Source: Litoditis marina (Eukaryota > Nematoda > Chromadorea > Rhabditida > Rhabditidae). From it: a DNA stretch of 64,000 nucleotides. The translations under genes and the position numbers were made by a program. The stretch covers positions 12,935,634-12,999,633 of the forward strand of contig OZ038435.1 in the NCBI GenBank assembly GCA_964036275.1, written 5' to 3'. A model generated the notes under the pieces. The model worked only from the letters and a program-made list of their open reading frames with translations, was not told the DNA's origin and ran no database searches. The number at the start of each line of letters is the position of its first letter. Position 1 is the stretch's first letter. This document shows positions 1-11,235 of this stretch, piece after piece.

Positions 1-1845
1 ATAGTTACTTAAAGCCGCTAAAAGTAATACTACAACTTAACCCTAAACGTGAAAACTTGATGATGCTAGATAGTTACTTAAAGCCGCTAAAAGTAATACT
101 ACAACTTAACCCTAAACGTGAAAACTTGATGATGCTAGATAATTACTTAAAGCCGCTAGAAGTAATACTACAACTTAACCCTAAACGTGAAAACTTGATG
201 ATGCTAGATAATTACTTAAAGCCGCTAGAAGTAATACTACAACTTAACCCTAAACGTGAAAACTTGATGATGCTAGATAATTACTTAAAGCCGCTAAAAG
301 TAATACTACAACTTAACCCTAAACGTGAAAACTTGATGATGCTAGATAGTTACTTAAAGCCGCTAAAAGTAATACTACAACTTAACCCTAAACGTGAAAA
401 CTTGATGATGCTAGATAGTTACTTAAAGCCGCTAAAAGTAATACTACAACTTAACCCTAAACGTGAAAACTTGATGATGCTAGATAGTTACTTAAAGCCG
501 CTAGAAGTAATACTACAACTTAACCCTAAACGTGAAAACTTGATGATGCTAGATAGTTACTTAAAGCCGCTAAAAGTAATACTACAACTTAACCCTAAAC
601 GTGAAAACTTGATGATGCTAGATAGTTACTTAAAGCCGCTAAAAGTAATACTACAACTTAACCCTAAACGTGAAAACTTGATGATGCTAGATAGTTACTT
701 AAAGCCGCTAGAAGTAATACTACAACTTAACCCTAAACGTGAAAACTTGATGATGCTAGATAGTTACTTAAAGCCGCTAGAAGTAATACTACAACTTAAC
801 CCTAAACGTGAAAACTTGATGATGCTAGATAGTTACTTAAAGCCGCTAAAAGTAATACTACAACTTAACCCTAAACGTGAAAACTTGATGATGCTAGATA
901 GTTACTTAAAGCCGCTAGAAGTAATACTACAACTTAACCCTAAACGTGAAAACTTGATGATGCTAGATAATTACTTAAAGCCGCTAGAAGTAATACTACA
1001 ACTTAACCCTAAACGTGAAAACTTGATGATGCTAGATAGTTACTTAAAGCCGCTAGAAGTAATACTACAACTTAACCCTAAACGTGAAAACTTGATGATG
1101 CTAGATAGTTACTTAAAGCCGCTAAAAGTAATACTACAACTTAACCCTAAACGTGAAAACTTGATGATGCTAGATAGTTACTTAAAGCCGCTAAAAGTAA
1201 TACTACAACTTAACCCTAAACGTGAAAACTTGATGATGCTAGATAATTACTTAAAGCCGCTAGAAGTAATACTACAACTTAACCCTAAACGTGAAAACTT
1301 GATGATGCTAGATAGTTACTTAAAGCCGCTAAAAGTAATACTACAACTTAACCCTAAACGTGAAAACTTGATGATGCTAGATAATTACTTAAAGCCGCTA
1401 AAAGTAATACTACAACTTAACCCTAAACGTGAAAACTTGATGATGCTAGATAGTTACTTAAAGCCGCTAAAAGTAATACTACAACTTAACCCTAAACGTG
1501 AAAACTTGATGATGCTAGATAGTTACTTAAAGCCGCTAGAAGTAATACTACAACTTAACCCTAAACGTGAAAACTTGATGATGCTAGATAGTTACTTAAA
1601 GCCGCTAGAAGTAATACTACAACTTAACCCTAAACGTGAAAACTTGATGATGCTAGATAGTTACTTAAAGCCGCTAAAAGTAATACTACAACTTAACCCT
1701 AAACGTGAAAACTTGATGATGCTAGATAATTACTTAAAGCCGCTAGAAGTAATACTACAACTTAACCCTAAACGTGAAAACTTGATGATGCTAGATAGTT
1801 ACTTAAAGCCGCTAGAAGTAATACTACAACTCAACCCTAAACGTT
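1..1845. repeat. 69-bp satellite, about 27 copies
   Basis: A head-to-tail array of a 69-bp unit (about 26.7 copies) runs from the window edge to 1845, so it continues upstream. Units are almost identical. Nearly all variation lies at two A/G positions, one in the gatagtta/gataatta segment and one in ctaaaagt/ctagaagt. Because 69 is divisible by 3, the plus strand stays open for 596 codons, but this is a product of the repeat length: there is no start context, no splice structure and no gene-like composition. The last copy carries one extra change (ctcaaccc) and then breaks off into unique sequence. Confidence 0.95.
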
Positions 1846-1847
1846 AA

Positions 1848-2358
1848 AAAAATAAGACAACAGTCAGTTGAACGTACCGTCTGACGGACTGCTTACAGTC
1901 GCCCAGACGAAGGGGTTGGGAGCAGATGGCTTCTGGAAAAGGGATAAATGAAGAAGAGAAAATCAATAGATTGAAAAGTCAGACATTTTGATGAATCGTA
2001 GTTGTGCGCGCAACACTGACAAACTCGCGGTTTTGGATGAATTCAATTTACGAGAAAGTATTAGTCATATTCAATTGGGTTTGTAATGAGGTGTCTTCTT
2101 GGCTCGGTGTGGGCTATTGTTGAGCAAACTGGTCAGTCAGAACCACCTGAACGAATTGCAAGCCGGATGTTGTCTATTAGTTTCCAACGTTGTGGTCGCT
2201 CTGGCACTCGTACATACCATATTTAGTCTATTCCAAGAAGAACTACTTCATACTTGTGATTTCAGTCTCCTTCAATCAGTTTCTAGCAATAAACTGGAAT
2301 AATTACCCGTTTTAGGGTGTTGCTGAGGGAAAAGTCAATATAACGGATCAACTAGATG
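1848..2358. other. 3' flank of gene A
   Basis: No gene is seen here. The only recognisable item is a degenerate fragment of gene A's last exon near 2189-2212, which on the minus strand would read like ECQSDHNV. No clear AATAAA signal for gene A was found on the minus strand between 2358 and the satellite, so its 3' end is uncertain. Confidence 0.6.
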
Positions 2359-2617
2359 TCATATGTATCCCCGAAACTCACGTGGTCTGGGACAGCATAC
2401 GTTGTGGTCACTCTGGCACTCGTGGGTGCTGGGGCAGTCCGCGTTGGTGCTGCAGCGCTGGTTGGAGGCCCCGATTTTGAGGGGAGTTCCGTACTTGCAC
2501 TGAAGTTTGGCGCAGAACAACTCGCATTCGGCCGACGATTTGAAGTTGTTGTAGTTTCCGAGGCCGCCGTTGTAGTTGAACGAGATGCAGCGGCCCTGCT
2601 CCGCGTCGTAGTAGTAT
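2359..2617 (-). CDS. Gene A last exon: Kunitz domain 2 end plus lustrin module
   Basis: [31 protein letters not shown] completes a Kunitz domain begun in exon 10, again without Cys14 and Cys38 (GG replaces the usual GC). A lustrin-type module follows ([39 protein letters not shown]). A TGA after FRGYI ends the frame. An in-exon gtgagt donor is an alternative end. Confidence 0.8.
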
Positions 2618-5600
2618 CTGAAGACATTCTGGTTACGTTTATTGGGAAAGAGCACAGACGTGGTGTATTCTTCACGTCATGGTACTGATCTACGACATTG
2701 GTTCAAGGTCCTTATTTAAGTTTATTTATTGTTACAGGGCTGGTTCTCAGTAAACTCAACTTCCCTGGTGAACAAAGAATTTTGACCTGATTGGTGGTAT
2801 TTATGGTTCAAAAACATTTTAGGTGTCTTAGTTTTCAATAGCAAGCAGCCGTTGAGATCGACTGTGTACAGTATACTGTAAGTTTAGACGACTAGATGGC
2901 AGAGAGTATGTACCTGCTGGAGGTGGCGTACATCATACTATACGTCTTCTTCATGCTGATTCCCGCATCGTATTGCGTGGTTCTGGAATGAATCGAGTTT
3001 CGAGAATTTAAAAAGTTAATATTCAGAAGTTGTATACATTTAGAAAGGTTTCGCTGCAACAATTTGAGAAGCCCACTCAAAATTGTTGAAGTTTCAAGGG
3101 AATAATTTTCATTTTCAGATGATCACAAATCACTTGATCTATCAGTTTTCTCCATCTTTTTTTATCATTAGTCCCCCATCTAAAACGATGAACACCTGAG
3201 CAAGTCGACAGGTCCTCAAACGTTCACTCCATCAAACTTATTGTCTGCGTCTCTCTTCACACACACTCACTCCGTGTTCTCTAACCTCCTCTCTGTCGAG
3301 ACTATTCTAATCAAAAGTGTACCTGAGCATGTCTACCGGTCTTCCTCCAGCGTTGCTGCAAATGCTGGCAACCGTCGGACAGCACAACTGCATGGATCCG
3401 ATGGAAGTACACTCGAAGGTGTTGGTGCAGCTGCTGGCAGACTGGCAGTTACCCACTGGCTCGTCCTCGTTTTGGACTCCGCCGGTCAGGTATTGGGGAG
3501 ATCCGCGTTTACAGGCTGAAAGCAAGAGGCTGTATGTGTAGTTTGGACCGTTATACACAGCAGAAATTTTCATACCTTATGTATCAAGACCTATAAGAAG
3601 TTAAAGAGTTGGAGAGATCCGCTCTTACAGGCTGAAAGGCAGAAGTTCAAACTGAGAGGAGTAATTGTTTTGGTTTGTAGTTTGAACTGTTGCACACAGC
3701 AAAAGTTTGGAACAGATATTGGGGAGAATATTGTTTAGAAGACGACTTTAAATGGAGAAGAAGAAGTTAGAAATAGAAATGATCGAGTTTGGGTTGTAAT
3801 TTGATCTACTCTACACAGGGATATTTGTGAGAAGGTTTTGGGGAGTTCCACGTTTACAGGAAGATGGTGGAAATAAGATTTGTGTTCGAGCAATAGTTTG
3901 AAATGTTTGTAGTTTGTATATAACAACTCTATGCTACTTCCTCTTCAACCTGTCCCTCAGCTCTCTCATCTCTCTCTCCCTCCCTCCCTCCCACTCCTCT
4001 CTCTCTCTCTCTCTCTCTCCTTCTCTTCATAGCTATCTACCCCTGTCCCTCTCAAGTGTCCCATGTAGTCTATCAAGTACCCCCCACTTGTAATTGCTTC
4101 CGCGTAACCCGTGTTTTTCCCCGTCCCTCCCCCTACGTATATTTGGTGGTGCGTGCGCGCGGAGGTGCTTAGATGGTACTCTATTTACCCAGGATAGACT
4201 GGTCACTATTATAGACACACGCACCACCACCGCCCCAACTGTACTTTACACACACACACCGACACAAAAACACAATGGGAACGAATTCGGACGACTTTGG
4301 TGTCTGAGTCAGGTTAAAAGGTTCAGAAGAGTCTATAGGGTTTTAGGGAAAAATGTGAAGATTTGATTTTTAGGCTACATTTTGCAACGGTTTTGAACGA
4401 ATTTGGTGTCTGAGTCAGGTTAAAAGGTTCGGTAGAGTAAATTTCTATGGAGTTTCAGCGAAAAATGTGAAGATTTGATGTTTTGGCTAGATTTTGCAAC
4501 GATTTGGACAAATTTAGCGTCTGAGTCAAGTTAAAAGATTCAGGAGTGTAAACGTTTAAAGGTGTTTGGTGTTCAAGTCTTAATGCATCTGTTTCCAACG
4601 GGGTTTACGTGAGATTCTTGACTTGAAATGGATTTTTGTTGAGATTCAGTACCAGTAAGGGTTTATGGTATCCGGGGCAGTTATTACACGATGATAAAGT
4701 GAGACACTGTTTACAATTAGTGTTGAATGTAAATCAATGTTTAACATAGTTATTGATTGATTCCGTAAACTCACTGTCTCTACAGTAGGATTCGCAGTGT
4801 TCTCTGGTCTTGAAGTTGTTGGGAGACTGCATCTCAGACTCATCCCACGGATCCCACATGAACTGCTCGCAGGTGCCAGTTACGGCGTTGTACCACCATC
4901 TAAAGTACACATCATTCCTTATTCGGATTGTATAAACTAAATTAATATTGAATTATACCTATTAGATGGAAAACACAAGAGAATTCAAAATTCTCTCGCC
5001 GTGAAATAGTTGAAAAGACTTTTTGATGTGAAACTGTTCAATACAGATGAATTGACAACGTTAGAAGAAAGATCAAGAGAACCAATGATCACTAAATAGG
5101 CGACAAAAAGCGACAGAGATGATTTAGTAATACTTTTTTAATAGTGTAAATATTGTATACCTTGGTCTCACACCAGCAGGGGCAGCTGAGCCAGAATCAG
5201 CCTCTCTCTTTGGCTGGATACAGGTGAAGGCTGAAATTGTTGTGTTTAGTTGTGTTGTGAAAATTGTGGAAGGATGATTTGAGAATCAAATAAAGTTTCA
5301 AAAGTTCCACTTGATGGTTAGACACAGGGTACATCATTGACAAAGGATGGCTACTTTCATGGTTTTCAGTGAAATTTCATTCTACTGCCAGTCAATGACA
5401 TGTTCAATCATGTGGAACACATCAAAATCCCACGTTTCACATAACATTCAATTCACCTCTATTAGGACAGCATATTCCGTCAGTAGCCGGGTGAATATCA
5501 TAAACTCCCTCCATCGCAGTCTTGACGTTGGAAATAGAAGACGTGGAGGTGACGCAGTCGTAGATGTCGGCGATGTAGATTCCGTTTCCGTCGTTCACGT

Positions 5601-8358
5601 CATCTGAATAGGCGCAGGCTCCGCCCCCGTTCGCGACGAAGGTCGTGTAGTCGGATGAACCTGGAGAATTGATCATTGATTGATTATTGATTGATTGATT
5701 AACACTCGATCATCTGATATACAAGAGATGAAGTAAACATGATGACAGCATGTGTTCTATGTTCCGAAAATAAGGCTGTACTTTGTATGTTTCTCTCTAC
5801 CAATGTGGTTGTAGTTGGATACCGTTGATTTTTGGTTGAAATTCGTTAATTGTAAGAGATCGCACTACAGAAAACATTGAACACAGAAACTCGCTTACCG
5901 GAGGAGCAGAACTGTAGGGGGTTGATGTGTTCTCCGAGGGGAATCTCCTCATCGTCGGGGTCGGTCATGGCGGGATTCCGAAGCTGCGACACCGGCATCG
6001 TCAGAAGGTCGTCGTCGTACTCGGGCAGGGGACATCTGGAGGAAGGATAATGATAATTGTAATAATAATGTGATTGGAAGAGAGGGATCGCAATCAATGG
6101 AGAACGGTTGAAAAAGAGAGAATATGTATCTAATTTAGAGAGAAGGAGGCTTGACGGTGATCGCTTTTGAATCAGAGGGAAAGGCAGAGAGAGGCGATAG
6201 AGAGAGAGAGAGAGAACGGAGATGGAGAGTTTGAATGAAATCTGTGTCGTTATAGCGGTACCTATTGAAACTATTGGATATTTGGAAACAGTGTGATTCT
6301 TAAGGTACGTACTTGGGTACTGGGTCTCCGTCCTCGCCAGAGTGGAGTACGCAGACGACTCCATCGCGGGTTCGGGCCTGTACGTAGGGAATACCATTGA
6401 CGTCATCGGGACACTCGCAGCGAGATTTCTCACATCTGAAATGGGGGATACAGTAATCGATGGCAATATAGTCAGACAGTTTTGATTGGGTGGACATCTA
6501 ACAGACAAATGAGTAAATTGCACTTCTATTAGATTTGTACGTTTTACTTCGCAGTTTCCAACTTTAAACACTTTGTTTCACAATGTGAACCAATCAAAAA
6601 ATGTACGTAAGATTTAGGAGAAAAGTAGAGAATATTCACCCGTAAAATCAATACTTTATAAGTTTAGGCGTGGAACCTAAACTCCGTAGATTTATAAGTA
6701 AACCCTTAACTGTTTAACTTTTAAACTTTGTTCTCAACCAAAACCACAAACCTGCTCTCGGGCCAGACGGCTGAGCACTGTTCCGCGTATTGACAGCCGC
6801 TCTCTCCGGGATTCTTCTTCAGATAACAGTAGCCTTGGATGGCCACGAAGTTACTCAGACAACTGCACGAACCGGTGGAGCAGAACATGCCCTGTACAAA
6901 AGATGGGTATCGATTGAATTCATTCTTCTACGATTGGATTACGTTTTTTATGCATTGTGTTTCCCGTACGGAAAACAGAGTGGTGTATATATATAGTACG
7001 TTCATTGCTAGTTGATCAGAATAGTGCACGAAAGATAACATAAAAAGGTGAATTACCCTAAAATTGGGCAACTTACCGCGTTTGCAATGATAACTAGTTC
7101 TAAAATTTCCTAATTTGACCTACCGTGAGACAGTCGGTGTTGAAGGAGCAGAAGTCGCCGACCCTTCCGGATCCGGCGACGCCCTGTCGCTTGTACCGGA
7201 CGTTGCCGGACCGGCATTTTCCGTCGATGAAGAACTCGGCCTTTCCGCACAGTTTTCTCTCCATCTCCTGTTTCACCAGGTTGCACACCATGAACGCGTT
7301 CTCGTGCATGTCTGTCTTGCTGGAAAAGATGAAATTGCATATTTGTATTATTTAAATTGCTTATTTTTATGATTTTTAATTTTCAATGCAGTTGTCTGAT
7401 AAAAATGACAGGGCTTATAGTGTTGGTCAATTGCACAGTCACGTGAAACATTTTTAACACAGCCGAACTCAGAAACGTGCAATTACAAAGTGTACGATTC
7501 ATCATTAGAATGCTGGCTTTACGTGACTATTAATTTTTTTTCTAGTATAGTTGATATCCCAAAGCAGTGATACCAAACGCTCTCAGCACCTTTTCCGAGG
7601 AGAAAGTGGCAAACGTTCAACTAGGTATCATCGAAAATCTTCGAAAAAAATTTGGTGTGAAAAGATTTTCATACGAGTGCGTTTCGATTCAAATGCGAAC
7701 ATAAGAAGATGAAGTTTGTAAATGGAGAGAGAGTAGAAGTTACTGAGTTCTGAGCGAAGGATGTAAAACAAGTACAACATTTGTGAATTATACCTATTAG
7801 ATGGAAAACACAAGAATAACAATGTGCATAACCCACTTAGTCTTGGCATCACAATAAAGTGACTCGATTGTCGTTTCCTCCGTACATTTGTCACCGGCTT
7901 CCACCAGTGTGCAGCTGCCACACTCGTTGCCGATCTGGCATTTTTTGCTCACGACACCTCCTGGAGAGTACGGTGTCAACAAGGAAGAGACAAAACATGT
8001 ACTGCTCATTGACTCAGTTCAAGTAGAGTTTTAACATCTATTGATCTACCGCGCCCTAATGTGTTAAGACCTTAACTGTGACAGTTAGACCGAAAAGTGT
8101 GCGTTACTGAGCTTAAATCAATAGTTTAGATCGCAAACCATATAATTTGTGATTTCAATAGGAACTGAAGAAAAGAACTATGTAGAATGTGAAATGTAAT
8201 GAAAGTTCACAGTTATGTTCAGAAGGTTTAGAAACACCATTCAGAATGTATGAATCTAGTAAGGTAACACCAATGTAACCATAGTAAATAGTTGCAGTCG
8301 AATAAAAGTAGGTGCCGGTACCTGCCAGCAGGAGTGTCAGACAGAGCAGTCGATTCAT
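2359..8358 (-). CDS. Gene A: secreted Kunitz/lustrin/EB multidomain protein
   Basis: Complete gene of 11 exons: 8322-8358, 7837-7960, 7124-7319, 6752-6891, 6313-6435, 5899-6035, 5457-5660, 5161-5230, 4775-4899, 3323-3515, 2359-2617. Every junction keeps the frame with GT donors and AG acceptors, giving about 535 residues. Order: hydrophobic signal peptide ([13 protein letters not shown]), Cys-rich module, linker with a dibasic RYKR site, EB-like modules, acidic linker, a module containing YIADIYDC, a Kunitz domain, a lustrin-type module, a second Kunitz, and a final lustrin-type module ending [13 protein letters not shown]. Nematode proteins with this mix are secreted and are thought to act as matrix or protease-inhibitor-like proteins; the substrate is unknown. 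Both Kunitz domains lack the Cys14-Cys38 pair, so classical inhibition is doubtful. A strong donor (gtgagt at 2381) inside the last exon leaves open a longer form. It resembles the N-terminal half of gene B. Confidence 0.85.
3323..3515 (-). CDS. Gene A exon 10, lustrin-type module
   Basis: [14 protein letters not shown] opening, then [22 protein letters not shown]: the C...C...C...C...CC-P layout of nematode lustrin-type cysteine repeats. The exon ends inside the next Kunitz domain ([12 protein letters not shown]). Two decayed copies of its 5' edge and acceptor lie just upstream at about 3632 and 3856. Confidence 0.85.
3505..3870. repeat. Tandem triplication of exon edge and acceptor
   Basis: Segments starting near 3490, 3606 and 3836 share gagatccgcgtttacaggct-like sequence (the reverse of the gene A exon 10 start and its acceptor), followed each time by a tagtttg...acacagca-like tail. 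The spacings are about 116 and 229 bp. Only the first copy is coding. Confidence 0.75.
4276..4555. repeat. About 118-bp tandem repeat, 2-3 copies
   Basis: The words gtctgagtcaggttaaaagg and aaaaatgtgaagatttgat recur at about 118-bp spacing inside the intron between gene A exons 9 and 10. The copies diverge and the third is partial. Confidence 0.8.
4775..5230 (-). CDS. Gene A exons 8-9, Kunitz domain 1 (four Cys)
   Basis: Exons 5161-5230 and 4775-4899 give [48 protein letters not shown]. The Kunitz landmarks (first Cys, RWWYN, C-x-x-F, NNF, C-x3-C) are clear, but no cysteine stands at positions 14 and 38, so the reactive-site loop disulfide is missing on both sides. Confidence 0.85.
5457..5660 (-). 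CDS. Gene A exon 7, YIADIY module
   Basis: Reads through [20 protein letters not shown] and ends [10 protein letters not shown]. The YIADIY(D/N)C motif and the terminal G(I/L)CC..NR are shared with gene B, where the same module is split into two exons (35159-35294 and 34581-34644). No outside family is recognised. An intron was gained in B or lost in A. Confidence 0.78.
5899..6035 (-). CDS. Gene A exon 6, acidic linker
   Basis: Starts [20 protein letters not shown] and continues through an acidic stretch ([11 protein letters not shown]) to FCSSG. No family is recognised. It corresponds by position and phase to gene B exon 35909-36040 ([14 protein letters not shown]). Confidence 0.75.
6313..6891 (-). 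CDS. Gene A exons 4-5, EB-like modules
   Basis: Exons 6752-6891 and 6313-6435. The first reads [20 protein letters not shown] and continues [18 protein letters not shown]; the second [17 protein letters not shown]. Together with the end of exon 3 they give the repeated C-x-C and C-x6-C spacing of EB modules. Gene B carries the same NPGESGC and CEAVWP motifs. Confidence 0.75.
7124..7319 (-). CDS. Gene A exon 3, linker with dibasic site
   Basis: Contains [19 protein letters not shown] and then [10 protein letters not shown], a furin-like RxKR site, followed by the start of an EB-like module ([11 protein letters not shown]). Gene B has RRRKR at the equivalent place. Processing at this site is inferred. 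Confidence 0.78.
7430..7560. repeat. Dispersed inverted-repeat element (AGTCACGTGAAAC family)
   Basis: About 130 bp beginning cagtcacgtgaaac and ending ttacgtgactatt, inverse of each other. Further copies at about 16440-16572, 25735-25866 and (reversed) 62220-62365 share the internal agaacgtgcaat word. Probably a small non-autonomous DNA transposon; no coding capacity. Confidence 0.75.
7837..7960 (-). CDS. Gene A exon 2, N-terminal Cys-rich module
   Basis: Six cysteines in a row of short loops ([20 protein letters not shown]). The phase is 1 in and 2 out, identical to gene B exon 38484-38613, which has the matching cysteine pattern ([13 protein letters not shown]). The donor is taken as AA|gtggg rather than the nearby gtta because only this one keeps exon 3 in frame. 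Confidence 0.75.
8322..8358 (-). CDS. Gene A exon 1, signal peptide
   Basis: The ATG at 8356-8358 opens a short hydrophobic stretch, [13 protein letters not shown], ending at a GT donor in phase 1. It joins exon 2 to read [12 protein letters not shown], placing a plausible cleavage site just before the first Cys-rich module. No other in-frame ATG gives a hydrophobic start here. Confidence 0.8.
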
Positions 8359-9043
8359 ATTACGGTTGCGGCACACGGCTGGCCGGATTGGTGGTGCTCT
8401 CTGAGGGACAAAGAACCGAGACTATGTAGGGGACAGTCGGCTGACCCCTCGACCCCTGACCCCGCCCCCGACTCCGCCCATTTAGAGAGAGAGGGGGAGA
8501 GAGTACTTCTTGTAGGGGGTTGCACAGAACACACATTGGGGGCTCATCACGATAAACACGCAGATCAGAGCGGAGAATAGTGCACCGAGCTGGGGGTAGT
8601 GGGAGAGAGGTCACGATGGTGGGGTGGGGGGTCATTCTATCATACTTGCAGTTGGGTCACTTGTTATTTTCATAGAAATTACCCATTTGTCTGTGATTGT
8701 TCCAAATTGGAAGGTTGGCGGGATCGGCCAGGATATTTTGACTAGATAGTGTGATTTCTGATAACTGTTGGGATTCATTTTAGTTTTTTTGCACTTATAT
8801 TACGCACTTGTCTCTTTTTTCATCGTGGTGTGAGATTGACTTCTGTGATTGATTTTCCCTGATTGGTCAAGTCGTTTTGATAGTATTCTCTTATTGATTG
8901 CATGGAATGAACTGTATTTCTCAGTTTCTGCTGTGTATCGCCTTTTAATAGTGCTGTTTGTCTTGCCTATCAAACCAGTCGAGCTTCAACCAACTTTGTG
9001 CTAGTTTGTTACCCTCCGTAGTGTGTTTTATTGCGGTCTTAGG
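8359..9043. promoter_or_regulatory. Upstream region of gene A
   Basis: The 5' flank of gene A contains a GC- and GA-rich tract (about 8440-8640). No TATA box or trans-splice acceptor could be assigned with confidence. It presumably contains the promoter, judged only by position. Confidence 0.35.
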
Positions 9044-9694
9044 TATAATCTGTTTCACCAATCGATGTCCTTCTACAGTATTCCGTCAAATATTCGAAAA
9101 CATTTTTCTAACAAACAATCTGTTGTTTTGGTTTTAAACTTTCGGAGTTTGTAGTAGTAAAGGTGCAGAAGGCACTACCAAAGGTTGGAGGGAAGACAAA
9201 AATGCAACATATCCATCTTCTACCTGGAAGTCTAAGCATATTAGAATAGAATAGAATAGAATGTTTATTCGCGATTGAACACGTGTCTTTCCACATTGGT
9301 ATATGTGGCACCTCAAACTATGCTTGTAGATTTGGGAGAAAGAATAAAATGTGGAGTATTGTTTACTCTGTTACGCGCTCATTGTATAATACGCATTGTT
9401 GCAGTTGCAGTACTGCACAATTGAAACGATGATTGTACCAGGAAGTTTGTAGGACAATACTGATGGCCAAATATGAACTTTTGTTTTTGAAGAGATCATT
9501 CAGATTAGCACGTTTTCTTAGGTGAAGACTGTATGAATGTTGGTTGTGTCATGCGTCAGATTGAAGAGATACGTGGTCACAAAGTTTCAGTAATAAGGAG
9601 GTGATTCATTGGTGTTGTTTTTGAGGGTGTGAAGTCCTTTTGGAAGTCTAAGCATATTACTGTAGAGGGTTATAAGTGGGTGGAACAAACTATA
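9044..9694. mobile_element. CTATAGT-family inverted-repeat element, about 650 bp
   Basis: Left end tataatctgtttcacc and a ctacagta block; right end tactgtagagggttataagt then gggtggaacaaactata, an imperfect inverse. The same ends define elements at 32563-32794 and 63761-63999. No coding region. Confidence 0.75.
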
Positions 9695-9895
9695 TTCTAT
9701 GTTTGTGTTATCCCCCAAAGCACTGATTACGTGAATTTAGTACCCACTGTGCCCCATTCGTCAGTGTGGCGGTCCAAGAGCGTTACTCCAATCATTTTTC
9801 GCATCATTCTACGTTGTCCAGTAATCAGTGTGCCCCATGGAATTAAACTACAACTTCCTATTTTGATTATTTTCACTTCAGAACAATGAACACTG

Positions 9896-9912
9896 TTTAT
9901 TATGTTTTTATT
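9896..9912 (-). terminator. Polyadenylation signals of gene B
   Basis: Two minus-strand AATAAA hexamers (plus-strand tttatt at 9896-9901 and 9907-9912), about 50-65 bp after the stop codon. They fit a normal nematode 3' end. Confidence 0.6.
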
Positions 9913-9959
9913 GTGAATAATGCAATATTTATGAGAATCGACGAAGTATCCGTGAATGA

Positions 9960-10009
9960 TCATGGTCGGCGACACTGCGTGGTGTGAGAAGATCGCAAAC
10001 AGTTCGAAA
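9960..10009 (-). CDS. Gene B last exon
   Basis: After the phase-1 junction the frame reads [16 protein letters not shown] and stops at TGA (9960-9962). The exon is preceded by a T-rich acceptor and followed within about 65 bp by two AATAAA signals on the minus strand. Confidence 0.65.
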
Positions 10010-11172
10010 CTGAAAAAAATCAATACTTGTCACTGAAAAAAGATTCTTAAGGATGTCTCAACATTGTGGGTTACAATGAAAATATCAAAATTTTGACTAT
10101 GGTTTCACAACAAGTTCTATATAAAAACACTGTAAACCACTCGGTTTCCACTGCAACAGAGAGAACTAGCATTTAACGTTGTAATGTGAAGACTGAAACT
10201 GGCACTTACAAATTAAATTTTGTAACAAAACGTTTTTACAATTTACTCACCGCAATGGACTCGATCTTCGCTCCTCTTCCAGTGATACCCCCTGGGACAT
10301 GGTTGTTCCGTGTCTCTCTTCCGTCTCCCGACCGGACAACATTTCCGGTTGACGCAGGAGTAGCCGGAAGGGCACCGTTGCGTCATGGAACAGACTAGCG
10401 GCATCTGGAAGAGGGTGGTAATTAGGTTAATTTCTGAATTGCTCTCAGTTTTTCCAATTAAGCTTAGTAGTACCGACACTAGAAAGAAGTTCATGAAAAA
10501 GTACACTGAGTTCAAAGCAGAGAAGTTAAATGGTTTAGATGTACAGACTAGCGATATCTGGAAGAGATTGGTAATTTTTTTCCATTATTAACACTGATAT
10601 TGATTTTTACCTACCAAAAGATTTAAATTCGTAGCAACTTTGATTAAAACGAGAGTTTTTTGAAAGTTCTAGAAGAGAGAGGGTTATTGGAGTCATTATA
10701 AAGTACTGTATTGTGATAAAATGCTGGAATATGACAAAATGACAACATCAGCTGGCAACAATTTCAATCAAACGTGCAAAAAGCGAATTTAGTGATTATA
10801 CTCTGGAGCGGGATGGCCGAGAATTATTTCACTTATACAAAGTTTGACGTATTGCCCTAAGTCATCTTATCACTACATATGTTTTGCTCAAATGTATTAA
10901 GTAACATGGTCTCTGTGTAATATTTCCGAACAACCTGATATATTATTATCTTCGTTAATCTGTTTGTCAACCTGCCACCGTACATTGTTTGTGGGGAACA
11001 GAAGGGGTGTGGCTCCGTCTGGGCAGCTAGCCGAGTTGACGGGCTGGACGGGCAGTCGAGGGGGGAGGTGGCGGGTGAGCGGCTGGCTGGAAGGGGGATA
11101 ATATGAAAAGTTTGCAACAGGCAAAACTAAAGTTTGCAATAGGCAATCTAGGAGTTTGCACAGTGCAATAAA

Positions 11173-11235
<63 letters not shown>

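Noticed and set aside
1..1845. Telomere-like cttaaccctaaac words
   Set aside because: They occur once per 69-bp unit, not as a short tandem telomere repeat.
57..1847. A 596-codon open frame of 23-residue repeats
   Set aside because: It follows from a 69-bp satellite unit free of stops in one frame. It has no gene structure and extends past the window edge.
5846..6571. Minus-strand frame of 241 codons as a single exon
   Set aside because: Only the part at 5899-6035 is exon-like; the rest is intron read-through between clear splice sites.
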